From positions 118,223 through 182,222 of the forward strand of contig NZ_JAHKPU010000039.1 in assembly GCF_018860505.1 (NCBI RefSeq): a stretch of 64,000 bases of DNA, in the 5' to 3' direction. The translations under genes were made by a program, and so were the position numbers. Positions within the stretch are counted from its first letter, which is position 1, and each line of letters starts with the position of its first letter. Source of the DNA: Pacificibacter marinus. Lineage in GTDB: Bacteria > Pseudomonadota > Alphaproteobacteria > Rhodobacterales > Rhodobacteraceae. The notes below the pieces were generated by a model, which was not told the origin of the DNA, searched no databases, and worked only from the letters and a program-made list of their open reading frames with translations. Shown here piece after piece: positions 16,827 to 24,986 of this stretch.

Positions 16827-17758
16827 AGGACTGCCTCCAATTGGCCCCATGCATCTGGGGCTGGCAGGCCAAGGCGAATCCATTTGTCTGAGTACGGGAA
16901 TATCCGCGTCCAGACTTTGCCTCGCGCCAAGCGTTCTTGCCATGCTCGCGCTTCATCGACTTCATAAAGACGAAACAGGGATGTGCCGCCAAGGGCCTTG
17001 GCGCCTTGTCCCGTCATCAAACCATCTAACCTATTCGCGTCTTGCGCCAAACGCATTCGCGTGATCTTGGCCCAAGCCTGATCGTTCAATGCAGCGGCAC
17101 CGATATGCAGCGCGGGCCCTGACACGGCCCAAGGACCGATCATGGTCGACAATTTATGAATGACGTCGGGATGCGCGATGGCAAAACCAAGGCGCAGGCC
17201 AGCCAGACCCCAAAATTTGCCAAAACTTTTGAGCACAATGGTATCGTTTTGTGCAGCCCGTGCGATGTGGCTTTGATCAGGCGCGATATCGCAAAAGCTT
17301 TCATCGATCACAGTGAAGGGCGCGTTCAATTCATCAGCAGACCATAACCGCCCCGTGGGGTTGTTCGGATGGACGACGACGTGAACAGCCCCCATGTCAC
17401 GGCTCACTTGCCAGCCTTGTGAATCAAAGGCCCCTGCGTGTTCGTTGTATGTTGGTTTTTGGATCGAGACAGTTCCGCTCGGCCACAAAGATGGGATGCG
17501 CGCGATCAGGCTGGATGCGCCGGGCGCAGGCAAGATCGCGGCTTCTTTGGGGACGTTCCAAAACGTACGGGCTGCTTGGGTCAACGCATCTGAGGCGGCC
17601 GCATCAGGTAAAGCGGACCATGCATCGCTAGGAAATGTGCTGATTGGATAAGGCACGGGATTGATGCCCGTCGATAAATCCAGCCAGTCGGCGCGTTCAC
17701 CGCCAAACCGCGCGGCGGCGGCGTCGAGGCCGCCTCCGTGGTCGCGGTGCTTGCTCAT
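16823..17758 (-). CDS. cobC: Threonine-phosphate decarboxylase (CobC/CobD aminotransferase fold)
   Basis: 311 residues, slightly short but complete for this PLP family. It starts MSKHRDHGGGLDAAAARFGG, as in other cobalamin CobC proteins. The PNNPTGRLW block is at residues 131-139, the Asp of VIDESFCD near 152 should contact the pyridine nitrogen, and the PLP-binding Lys is K181 in KSFGKFWGLAGLRLGFA. The enzyme makes (R)-1-aminopropan-2-ol O-phosphate from L-threonine O-3-phosphate for the CbiB step. It is called CobD in Salmonella and CobC in Pseudomonas denitrificans. Its start overlaps the DUF1636 stop by four bases. Confidence 0.92.
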   Translation of the reverse strand: MSKHRDHGGGLDAAAARFGGERADWLDLSTGINPVPYPISTFPSDAWSALPDAAASDALTQAARTFWNVPKEAAILPAPGASSLIARIPSLWPSGTVSIQKPTYNEHAGAFDSQGWQVSRDMGAVHVVVHPNNPTGRLWSADELNAPFTVIDESFCDIAPDQSHIARAAQNDTIVLKSFGKFWGLAGLRLGFAIAHPDVIHKLSTMIGPWAVSGPALHIGAAALNDQAWAKITRMRLAQDANRLDGLMTGQGAKALGGTSLFRLYEVDEARAWQERLARGKVWTRIFPYSDKWIRLGLPAPDAWGQLEAVL

Positions 17759-18165
17759 GTTTTATCGGCCTGTGACGATTCGGATTCAATTGGCAGAGGC
17801 AAGTGACGAGACACGAAATGGCCCTTTACGCCGACAGGCCATGTGCGAAAGGGGACTTGGCCTGTGGAAGACAGCGCATGAAGCTCCGCGAACTCTGTGA
17901 TCGCCTGTGCGTCCTCAACTGTGCCGTCAAAACTGCCCAAAGAATAGCCGATTTTGGCGCGGCCAGCATTATCTAAGCCTTGAATAATGACGTTACAGGC
18001 GCGTTCGCACCCCATCGTGCAAGACACGCGGCGCGTTTCCACTTGCGCCGTTTGCGCGCATGTTTCTATCGCCTGTGCGAGCACATCTCCATCTGTTACA
18101 ACCACTTGGCGGTCATTCCAGTCGCCGCGTTTGCAGCCTTCGCATATTGTGATCCATGTTTTCAT
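17755..18165 (-). CDS. DUF1636 Cys-rich protein in the cobalamin cluster
   Basis: 136 residues. A CEGC pair at residues 8 and 11 and a CTMGCERAC block near residues 49-57 give five cysteines in a thioredoxin-like ferredoxin pattern (TWITICEGC start). The family DUF1636 is often found in cobalamin loci of alphaproteobacteria, and a metal or [2Fe-2S] role is suspected but, as far as I know, unproved. It is the first gene of the DUF1636-cobC-cbiB unit, with an ATGA overlap to cobC. The C-terminus has a Trp-Pro-Val-Gly-Val-Lys-Gly segment. No riboswitch is seen upstream. Confidence 0.72.
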   Translation of the reverse strand: MKTWITICEGCKRGDWNDRQVVVTDGDVLAQAIETCAQTAQVETRRVSCTMGCERACNVIIQGLDNAGRAKIGYSLGSFDGTVEDAQAITEFAELHALSSTGQVPFRTWPVGVKGHFVSRHLPLPIESESSQADKT

Positions 18166-18342
18166 GGGGTCTCTTTTGCTGTCTGTGAGAGGGAGTGCAA
18201 GTTAAAATGCAACCTTTATCTGTTCTTTAAGACAGGTTCAGGTGCATTGACCATAGTCTTAAGCATTCGTTACTTTAGAGCATCGATTCCTTCAAAGGAA
18301 AGCTTTGGGATGAGATGCAGGACATTGGGTCCAGGGGTGACT

Positions 18343-18717
18343 ATGCAAGTTCTAATCGTAGAAAGTAATCCAGATTTGGGTGTCGTTTGGCAACGGCACC
18401 TCGAACGTCATGGGCTCGGCGTTCAGTGTGCCCTTGGCCAATCCAGCGCTATTGAATATCTGCAACTGAATGCAGTTGATTTGATCATTCTTGATTTGGT
18501 TTTGGAAGACGGATCGGCTTTCGCTGTCGCAGATTACGCCAACTACAGATACCCCGATACACCGGTGATTTTTGTGACCAATTCAACGTTTTTCTCGGAT
18601 GGGTCCATTTTTCAACACATGGCCAACGCTCGCGCATTTATAACATCCGAAGTCGACCCCGCCGACTTAACGGCGATGGTCGAACATTATGGCCGATCTT
18701 CGCGTGCCGCGATGTGA
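18343..18717 (+). CDS. Stand-alone response-regulator receiver domain, atypical
   Basis: 124 residues starting MQVLIVESNPDLG; AGGGGTGA lies just before the ATG, and an 11-codon longer start at 18310 has no better site. It is a single CheY-like receiver with the phosphoacceptor in LIILDLVLEDG at Asp51 and the conserved Thr at FVTN (T79). The metal-binding acidic pair is reduced to Glu-Ser (VESN), and the conserved Lys that normally follows beta-5 is replaced by Ser102 (AFITSEVDP). It may therefore signal without normal phosphorylation. No kinase is adjacent. A near-CtrA motif TTAA-N7-TTAC lies at 18259-18273. Confidence 0.78.
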   Translation: MQVLIVESNPDLGVVWQRHLERHGLGVQCALGQSSAIEYLQLNAVDLIILDLVLEDGSAFAVADYANYRYPDTPVIFVTNSTFFSDGSIFQHMANARAFITSEVDPADLTAMVEHYGRSSRAAM

Positions 18718-18737
18718 TCATTCAATCTGTGTCGCGA

Positions 18738-19712
18738 TCAGCCGCGCCCGTGCGGTTCATTCCAGTCTAAGTCTGGCGTGATCGGGATAATCCGGTTCGG
18801 ATTGATGGTCTCGTGACTGTAATGGTAGTGGCGTACAAAATGATCGAACTTTGTGGTCTCAGCAATGCCATCCCATTGATACAGCTCGCGCGTATAGCCC
18901 CATAAATTCGGATAATCTTTCAGCATGTGCTTGTTGCATTTGAAATGCCCATGGTAGACCAAATCAAATCGCACCAAGGTGGTGAACAGCCGCCAATCGG
19001 CTTCGGTGATGTCGTCGCCCATCAGATAGCGTTTGTGGCTCAAGCGTTCTTCAAGCCAATCCAACGTTTCAAACAGCGGCACGACAGCAGCGTCATAGGC
19101 GGCTTGCGTGGTCGCGAAGCCCGCTTTGTAAACACCGTTGTTGAGCGTGTCATAAATACGTGCATTCACAGCTTCGATGTCGTCGCGCTGTGAGGCTGGC
19201 CAAAAATCCAACCGATTGTTTGTTAGATCGTCAAAGGCAGAGTTGAACATGCGAATGATCTCGGATGATTCGTTGGACACGATGGTGTTCAATGTTTTGT
19301 CCCACAAGATCGGGACAGTGACGCGGCCCGACACATCTGGCACAGCGCGGGTGTAAATCTCGCGTAAGAACTTTGACCCAAACAAATCATCGCCTGTGCA
19401 GCTGTCAAAGTCTGTCGCAAAGGTCCAGCCGTCCTGTAACATGTCTGGATGTACTGCGGACACCGTGATCAGATCTTCTAAGCCTTTGAGAGCACGAAAG
19501 ATCAAAGCGCGATGCGCCCAAGGGCAGGCATAAGACACATACAAATGATAGCGCCCTGCTTCGGCTTTAAAGCCGCCTTTACCTGTCGGGCCAGCGGCAC
19601 CGTCAGGCGTGACCCAATTGCGAAACCCTGCTGTGGTGCGTTGAAATTGTCCGCCGCTGGATTTGGTGTCGTACCAAGCTGTGTTCCATTTACCGTCTTG
19701 CAAAAAGCCCAT
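18738..19712 (-). CDS. Glutathionyl-hydroquinone reductase (Xi-class GST)
   Basis: 324 residues, the usual length. The Xi-class active site is YACPWAHRAL with catalytic Cys63, and the large N-terminal extension GKWNTAWYDTKSSGGQFQR is typical of YqjG/PcpF/ECM4-type enzymes. The C-terminal helical GST domain runs from about residue 170, with LEERLSHKRYLMGDDITEADWRLFTTLVRFD near 215-250. These enzymes reduce glutathionyl-hydroquinones to hydroquinones with GSH. It converges with the receiver gene, 20 bp between the ends. It has no obvious operon partner. Confidence 0.92.
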   Translation of the reverse strand: MGFLQDGKWNTAWYDTKSSGGQFQRTTAGFRNWVTPDGAAGPTGKGGFKAEAGRYHLYVSYACPWAHRALIFRALKGLEDLITVSAVHPDMLQDGWTFATDFDSCTGDDLFGSKFLREIYTRAVPDVSGRVTVPILWDKTLNTIVSNESSEIIRMFNSAFDDLTNNRLDFWPASQRDDIEAVNARIYDTLNNGVYKAGFATTQAAYDAAVVPLFETLDWLEERLSHKRYLMGDDITEADWRLFTTLVRFDLVYHGHFKCNKHMLKDYPNLWGYTRELYQWDGIAETTKFDHFVRHYHYSHETINPNRIIPITPDLDWNEPHGRG

Positions 19713-20043
19713 GGGAGTCTCCTTTTTCTTCGCAACAGTTAGGCTAATATACTTTGTGCGAAAACAGGGGTGAGGGCGCAGGCATGGTGCATATTCGCAC
19801 GGTATGGTGGCCTGCGACCATGTGATTGCGCTAAACCAATTGCACCGCGCGGCTTGCGAACTTATAGAAAGACCATGACGACGCTCTCAATCTTGAGGGC
19901 CAGAGAGGTTGGCTAGGCTGGATTGACCCAAACAGGGGATCCAAAATAGCATCGTCGGGATTTTCCCAGCCTCCTTGAATTGAAACAACCTTACGGGGTG
20001 ACTGCGCTGGGGGTATACGCGGCGCTTGAGACAAGGAAATACT
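19713..20043. other. 331-bp intergenic region ahead of the corrin-ring operon
   Basis: This interval should hold the promoter for the minus-strand GST gene and that of the plus-strand cobalamin operon. I could not find cobalamin riboswitch landmarks on the plus strand. It does contain a possible long-range stem AGGCTGG (19915-19921) with CCAGCCT (19966-19972) and a short CTCAATCTTGAG hairpin near 19886-19897. Neither matches a family I know. Confidence 0.35.
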
Positions 20044-20271
20044 ATGCGGCACTTAGTGACTGTTCTTTTTACTTTAATCGCAGCGCCTGCTTTGGCGCAT
20101 GTCGGCCACGTTGGTGAGTTGGCAGGCCATGATCATGTTGTCGCGGGCATCGCGTTGGGCGCTGCCGTTGGCATCGCCATATGGGGCGCGATCAGAGGTA
20201 AAAAAGAAGACGACGCAAACAGTGAAGCCGAGGCAGACTCAGAGCCCGACGCAGAGCCACAGGAAGCGTGA
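20044..20271 (+). CDS. Small His-containing single-span membrane protein (DUF6732-like)
   Basis: 75 residues with the ATG preceded by AAGGA. It has a signal-like N-terminus (MRHLVTVLFTLIAAPALA), a short His-rich periplasmic segment (HVGHVGELAGHDH), one transmembrane helix (VVAGIALGAAVGIAIWGAI) and an acidic C-terminal tail (DSEPDAEPQEA). The arrangement resembles the small DUF6732 proteins that precede cobalamin genes in Rhodobacteraceae; I am moderately sure of that family name. The His residues suggest cobalt or other metal binding at the membrane. It is the first gene of the operon, ending five bases before the cbiX ATG. Confidence 0.65.
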   Translation: MRHLVTVLFTLIAAPALAHVGHVGELAGHDHVVAGIALGAAVGIAIWGAIRGKKEDDANSEAEADSEPDAEPQEA

Positions 20272-20276
20272 CCATC

Positions 20277-21518
20277 ATGAAAACTGGAGTGATGATCTGC
20301 GGCCACGGGTCCCGCAGCCAATCTGCCGTGGACGAATTCGGGGTCTTGGCCGAAAAATTGCCAGCGCTTTTGCCAAGTGATTGGATGGTCGACTACGGCT
20401 ATCTTGAGTTCGCAAACCCTGTGATCCGCGATGGCTTGGATCGCTTGCGCGAGGCTGGCTGTGACCGTATTTTGGCAGTCCCCGGCATGTTGTTTGCTGC
20501 GATGCATTCCAAAAACGATATCCCTACGGTGCTTAATACCTATGCCGCAAAGCACGGCATTGACGTGAAATATGGTCGCGAACTTGGCGTCGATCCCAAG
20601 ATGATCGCAGCCGCAGGTGCACGGATCAAAGAGGCTGTGACAGCCGCCAACGCCGAGTATGGCGAGTTGCCCTTGCACGAGACGGCTTTGGTCGTGATCG
20701 GACGCGGGGCCTCTGACCCTGATGCCAATGGCAACGTGTCGAAAATCGCGCGGATGCTATGGGAAGGCATTGGTTTTGGCTGGTGCGAAGTGGGCTATTC
20801 GGGCGTGACGTTTCCGCTGGTCGAGCCTTGCCTGAACCACGTGGCAAAACTTGGCTATAAGCGCGTCATCGTGTTTCCGTATTTCTTGTTCACGGGCATT
20901 TTGATCGATAGGATTTACGGATTTACCGACCAAGTTGCGGCCCAACATCCTGACATTCAGTTCGTCAAGGCGGGGTATCTGAACGACCATCCTAAGGTTC
21001 TGGAAACTTTTGCGGAACGCATTTTGGAACAGCAAGGTGATGTGGCTGTGCCCAATTGCGGCATCTGCGCCTACCGTACCCAAGTTTTGGCCGTTGAGGG
21101 ACAAGAGACCAAGACGATCACCGTCGATGAACGTGCAGAGATCAAGGCCCGTGGCAAGGGGCATCCCGCCTTTGGCGACGTGCCGCCGCCCACTTGTGTG
21201 ATGTGCAAATATCGGACGCAGATTTTGGGCTTTGAAGCCGAAGTTGGCGCTGTGCAAGAAAGCCACCATCACCATGTCGAAGGCCAAGGGGCCTCTGCGC
21301 CAGGGTCTAACGTGTCTGATTGTACGCTTTGCGATCATTTTTGCACGGGGATGTGTCGCTTGCAGCAAGCAGATGATGGTCATGGACACCACCACCATCA
21401 CCACGCTCATGGTCACGCGCATGGCCATGACCACCATCACCATGATCATGACCACAGCCACCCCGAATACCCGCATGCCAAGCATCCTCACGGGCCAGAA
21501 AGTGCGCGTAAATCATGA
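20277..21518 (+). CDS. cbiX: Sirohydrochlorin cobaltochelatase CbiX with Cys clusters and His tail
   Basis: 413 residues from MKTGVMICGHGSR; a GTG at 20268 overlapping the previous stop is possible, but its ribosome site would be too close. The two CbiX domains occupy about 1-125 and 130-250 with the metal-site His10 in ICGHGSR and His77 in FAAMHSKND. CbiX inserts Co2+ into sirohydrochlorin. Beyond residue 255 come CGICAYRTQ (261-269), CVMCKYRTQ (307-315) and CTLCDHFCTGMC (349-360), then a His-rich tail (366-405). A Bacillus CbiX has an Fe-S cluster and His-rich tail, but this Cys arrangement is more elaborate. It ends in an ATGA overlap with the next gene. Confidence 0.9.
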   Translation: MKTGVMICGHGSRSQSAVDEFGVLAEKLPALLPSDWMVDYGYLEFANPVIRDGLDRLREAGCDRILAVPGMLFAAMHSKNDIPTVLNTYAAKHGIDVKYGRELGVDPKMIAAAGARIKEAVTAANAEYGELPLHETALVVIGRGASDPDANGNVSKIARMLWEGIGFGWCEVGYSGVTFPLVEPCLNHVAKLGYKRVIVFPYFLFTGILIDRIYGFTDQVAAQHPDIQFVKAGYLNDHPKVLETFAERILEQQGDVAVPNCGICAYRTQVLAVEGQETKTITVDERAEIKARGKGHPAFGDVPPPTCVMCKYRTQILGFEAEVGAVQESHHHHVEGQGASAPGSNVSDCTLCDHFCTGMCRLQQADDGHGHHHHHHAHGHAHGHDHHHHDHDHSHPEYPHAKHPHGPESARKS

Positions 21519-23053
21519 CGCGTACCCTTTTTGACGTCCATGTGGTCGTGGATTGGTCCTCTGCTGGTAAACCAAAAACGGGCGAGGACAGCATTTGGAT
21601 TGCCACCTATAGCTCTGATGCGCCACAGGTGATCAACCCCGCGACGCGGGCAGAGGCGATGACCGTTCTTGATGAGATACTGGATGCGGCCACGTTGAAA
21701 GATCAACGGGTTTTTCTAGGGTTTGACTTTGCCTTTGGCTATCCGCAAGGGTTTTCAAAAGCGCTGGGCCCACAAGCTGACTGGCGCGATGTTTGGGCGC
21801 TGATTACCAGCGAAGTCGTCGACAATGATGACAATTCCAACAACCGCTTTGATGCTGCGGCCAAGCTCAATACGATGTTTCAAACAGAGGGTCCGTTTTG
21901 GGGCAATGGGCTCAAACGTGATATCGTAGGTCTGCCGCGTAAAAAGCCTATTGGTTGGGGGGATACCCTGCCTGCAAACAATCGCCGCGCCGAGGATTGC
22001 GTTTCAAACGCTCAAGAGGTGTGGAAACTGTCAGGCACAGGCTCTGTCGGCGGGCAGGCTTTGACTGGTATCGCGCGACTTGAGCAGCTTCGTCAGGCTC
22101 GCAACGATCTGACCATTTGGCCGCTTCAAACCTTTGGTGAGGGGCGGGGCCATGTCGCGGCTGAGGTTTTTCCGTCTTTGATTGATATTCCAAAATCCGA
22201 CGATCAACCCCATGACAAAACTCAGGTCGAAACGCTGGCGCGCGCATTGCGAAGGCTTGATTTGGACGGAAACCTGTCCGCTGTGATGAGAGCCCCTGAG
22301 AATAGCGCCGATATCGTGCATCATGAGGCGAGCATCCTTGGGTTGGTTCACAAGGCCTTGTTGCAAAAGGCCGTTGAGGCCTCCGTGACGCCGCTCAAAA
22401 CGCCGCGTTCCTTTATGCGCCCCTACAATAAAGACCCGCAGTCAATCTATGCGCAATCCTTTGCCACAGTCCGTGCTGAAGCCAAACTTGATCGGTTCGA
22501 TGCAGGGATGGAACGGCTTGCCATTCGCCTGATCCACGCTTGCGGTATGATCGAAGTGGCGGATCGCTTGGCCTATTCACCGAACGCATATATTGCGGGT
22601 CACAAAGCGCTGGCAAATGGTGCGCCAATCCTGTGCGATTGCGAAATGGTGGGCGCGGGTATTATCCGTCGGTACTTGCCCGCGGGCAATCAGGTCATCG
22701 TGACGCTGAATGACACCCGTACGCCAGATCACGCCAAATCCATCGGCAACACACGCTCTGCTGCCGCAGTTGATTTTTGGGCCGATCATTTAGAGGGCGC
22801 AGTTGTTGCTATCGGTAATGCGCCAACGGCTCTGTTTCACCTGTTAGAGTTGATCGACCAAGGCGCGCCAAAACCGGCGGTGATCCTTGGCTTTCCTGTT
22901 GGCTTTGTTGGAGCAGCAGAATCCAAAGCTGAACTGGCTGCCAATCCAAGAGGCTGCGATTTCGTCGCCTTACGTGGACGTCGGGGGGGCTCGGCTATTG
23001 CCTCTGCTGCCGTGAATGCCTTGGCTGTCGGTTTGCCGGAAATCGGCGAATGA
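21515..23053 (+). CDS. cobH: Precorrin-8X methylmutase CobH with large N-terminal extra domain (fusion)
   Basis: 512 residues, whereas CobH alone is about 210. The C-terminal part, from about residue 300, is a complete CobH: YAQSFATVRAEAKLDRF, catalytic His341 in LIHACGM, GAPILCDCEMV, GNTRSAAA, AIGNAPTALFHLLE and PKPAVILGFPVGFVGAAESK. It moves the C11 methyl to C12 to give hydrogenobyrinic acid. The first 290 or so residues show VVDWSSAG (11-18), GFDFAFGYP (69-77), EVFPS (217-221) and an acidic helix near 267-275, like the acidic residues of RNase H-fold DUF429 proteins. The fused domain's role is unknown. Overlaps with cbiX and cobL are ATGA on both sides. Confidence 0.9.
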   Translation: MTRTLFDVHVVVDWSSAGKPKTGEDSIWIATYSSDAPQVINPATRAEAMTVLDEILDAATLKDQRVFLGFDFAFGYPQGFSKALGPQADWRDVWALITSEVVDNDDNSNNRFDAAAKLNTMFQTEGPFWGNGLKRDIVGLPRKKPIGWGDTLPANNRRAEDCVSNAQEVWKLSGTGSVGGQALTGIARLEQLRQARNDLTIWPLQTFGEGRGHVAAEVFPSLIDIPKSDDQPHDKTQVETLARALRRLDLDGNLSAVMRAPENSADIVHHEASILGLVHKALLQKAVEASVTPLKTPRSFMRPYNKDPQSIYAQSFATVRAEAKLDRFDAGMERLAIRLIHACGMIEVADRLAYSPNAYIAGHKALANGAPILCDCEMVGAGIIRRYLPAGNQVIVTLNDTRTPDHAKSIGNTRSAAAVDFWADHLEGAVVAIGNAPTALFHLLELIDQGAPKPAVILGFPVGFVGAAESKAELAANPRGCDFVALRGRRGGSAIASAAVNALAVGLPEIGE

Positions 23054-24246
23054 ACGCTTGGCTGCATATCATCGGCATGGGCGACAATGGGCTGGACAGC
23101 CTGACGCCAGCGACGCGCGCGGTGTTGCAAGCCGCCGATGTCATTGTCGGGGGCGCACGGCATCATGCGCTGACGGCCGAACTGAGTGCGGAACGCATCA
23201 ATTGGCCATCGCCCTTTAGCGCGCTGACGAAGACACTTCAAAAATTGCAGGGCAAACAGGTGGCAGTTTTGGCCACTGGCGATCCGCTTTGGTATTCTGT
23301 TGGGCCTATTGTGGCAAAACACTTCGCGACATCCGATGTGCTGTTCCATCCGCAGGTGTCAGCCTTTCAACTTGCCGCTGCGCGTATGGGGTGGAGCTTG
23401 TCAGGCGTGGAAACACTCACAGTTCACGGGCGTCCTGCCGAGACTGTTTTGCCGTTTCTTGCTCCCGATCAAAAGCTCATTTTGCTCACCAACGGGTCCG
23501 AGACCCCCGCGCAGATTGCAGCGCTGCTGGCCGCACGTGGTTATGGTCGCACGCGTATGACTGTGCTGGCCCATATGGGCGGCACGGATGAGGCGCGGTT
23601 TGATGGTCTCGCGGCCACTTGGGCGCATGACGTGCCAAACTTTCACAGCCTCGCGATTGACTGTGTCTTGGATGCCGATGTTGCGCCTTTGCCCCGCGTT
23701 GGTTTGCCTGATGAGGTTTTTGTCTCTGATGGTACTATGACCAAGCGCGATATCCGTGCTGTGACTTTAACCAAGCTGATGCCTATGCGTGGCGCGTTGC
23801 TTTGGGACATTGGTTGCGGGTCAGGGTCTGTAGCGATTGAATGGATGCGTGCGGCAAAAGACGCGCGCGCTATCGGTATCGAGCGGCGTGCAGATCGTCG
23901 TGCAATGGCGTTAGAGAATGCGATTACGCTCGGCGCGCCCAATTTGCGCATTGTGGACGGCGAGGTGCCTGATGCCCTAAGTGAGCTAGACGCCCCCGAT
24001 GCGATCTTTATTGGCGGAGGACTGTCGCAAGACAGTTTTGCAGTGGCGTGGTCTGCGCTTAAACCCCATGGGCGATTGGTCGCCAATGCTGTGACGTTAG
24101 AGGGTGAAGCCGTGCTGTTTGATCTGTTCCAAAAGCATGGCGGCGACCTGACACGTATCGCCATCAGCCGCGCTGAACCTGTTGGGCGCTTAACGGGTTG
24201 GCGCACGGCCATGCCACTCACGCAGTGGAGCATCGTAAAGCTATGA
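23050..24246 (+). CDS. cobL: Precorrin-6Y C5,15-methyltransferase (decarboxylating) CobL
   Basis: 398 residues, the normal length for the CbiE-CbiT fusion. The N-terminal CbiE half begins LHIIGMGDNGLDSLTPATR with ATGDPLWYSVG near residue 77. The C-terminal CbiT half carries the SAM-binding LLWDIGCGSGSVAIEWMRA near 253-270. The enzyme methylates C5 and C15 and decarboxylates the C12 acetate side chain to give precorrin-8X, the substrate of CobH upstream. Both ends overlap neighbours by four bases. Nothing is missing. Confidence 0.95.
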   Translation: MNAWLHIIGMGDNGLDSLTPATRAVLQAADVIVGGARHHALTAELSAERINWPSPFSALTKTLQKLQGKQVAVLATGDPLWYSVGPIVAKHFATSDVLFHPQVSAFQLAAARMGWSLSGVETLTVHGRPAETVLPFLAPDQKLILLTNGSETPAQIAALLAARGYGRTRMTVLAHMGGTDEARFDGLAATWAHDVPNFHSLAIDCVLDADVAPLPRVGLPDEVFVSDGTMTKRDIRAVTLTKLMPMRGALLWDIGCGSGSVAIEWMRAAKDARAIGIERRADRRAMALENAITLGAPNLRIVDGEVPDALSELDAPDAIFIGGGLSQDSFAVAWSALKPHGRLVANAVTLEGEAVLFDLFQKHGGDLTRIAISRAEPVGRLTGWRTAMPLTQWSIVKL

Positions 24247-24986
24247 CCAAGATACAAAGCGGCTCAGGAAAAACAGGCCCAGAAAAAAAGGGTAAAGTCT
24301 ACGGCATTGGCCTTGGGCCAGGTGATCCCGAATTGATGACACTGAAAGCCGCACGACTTATACGTGAGGCAGATGTGATTGCCTATCCTGCGCTGGCTGG
24401 TGGCACGTCATTCGCGCGTGCCATCGCAACTAATTTCATCACGCCCCACACACGCGAGATTGTCATGGACGTGCCAATGACCGTCGCGCGCGGTCCTGCG
24501 CAAGCTGCCTATGATAAGGGCGCGATCGAGATTTCTGAGACCTTGAATGCAGGGCAAAATGTTGTGGTTCTGTGCGAAGGTGACCCTTTCTTTTATGGAT
24601 CGTTCATGTACCTGTTCGCTCGACTTAACGCGACATTTGACGTGGAAGTCGTACCGGGCGTGACATCTGTGACCGCCTGCGCTGCCGTTGCTGGTCTGCC
24701 ACTTGTGGCGCGCAACGAGGTGATGACGGTTTTGCCCGCGCCCCTTGAGGACGCTGCCTTGGCTGAGAAACTCGCGAGCAGCGACACTTTGGTGTTGATG
24801 AAGCTGGGACGACATTTCCCCCGCGTCCGTGCACTGATCGAGGCCGCAAGGTTGACTGAAAATTCCGTTTATATCGAACGTGCGACCGGCGCGGACGAAG
24901 TTGTGAAACCGCTGAAAGACGCGCCCAATGTGGCGCCGTATTTTTCTATGATTTTGATTGTGAAAGGGGCCGATCCGTGGCTGTAA
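24243..24986 (+). CDS. cobI: Precorrin-2 C20-methyltransferase CobI
   Basis: 247 residues from the ATG that overlaps the cobL stop (ATGA). A 15-residue upstream extension lies inside cobL and is rejected. Tetrapyrrole methylase landmarks are VYGIGLGPGDPELMTLKAARLI near residue 19, CEGDPFFYGSFMYLF near 105 and EVVPGVTSVTACAAVAGLPL near 135. It uses SAM to methylate C20 of precorrin-2, giving precorrin-3A. The short polar N-terminal tail before VYGIG is longer than usual. The 3' end overlaps the next gene by 10 bp. Confidence 0.95.
   Translation: MTKIQSGSGKTGPEKKGKVYGIGLGPGDPELMTLKAARLIREADVIAYPALAGGTSFARAIATNFITPHTREIVMDVPMTVARGPAQAAYDKGAIEISETLNAGQNVVVLCEGDPFFYGSFMYLFARLNATFDVEVVPGVTSVTACAAVAGLPLVARNEVMTVLPAPLEDAALAEKLASSDTLVLMKLGRHFPRVRALIEAARLTENSVYIERATGADEVVKPLKDAPNVAPYFSMILIVKGADPWL

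Noticed and set aside
18313..18342. Longer start of the receiver gene
   Set aside because: The ATG at 18310 adds 11 residues before the first beta strand and lacks a ribosome site, while AGGGGTGA precedes 18343.
20757..21491. Minus-strand 244-codon frame
   Set aside because: Antisense shadow of the cbiX His tail; Met/Val-rich start from reversed His codons, and the plus-strand gene has clear motifs.
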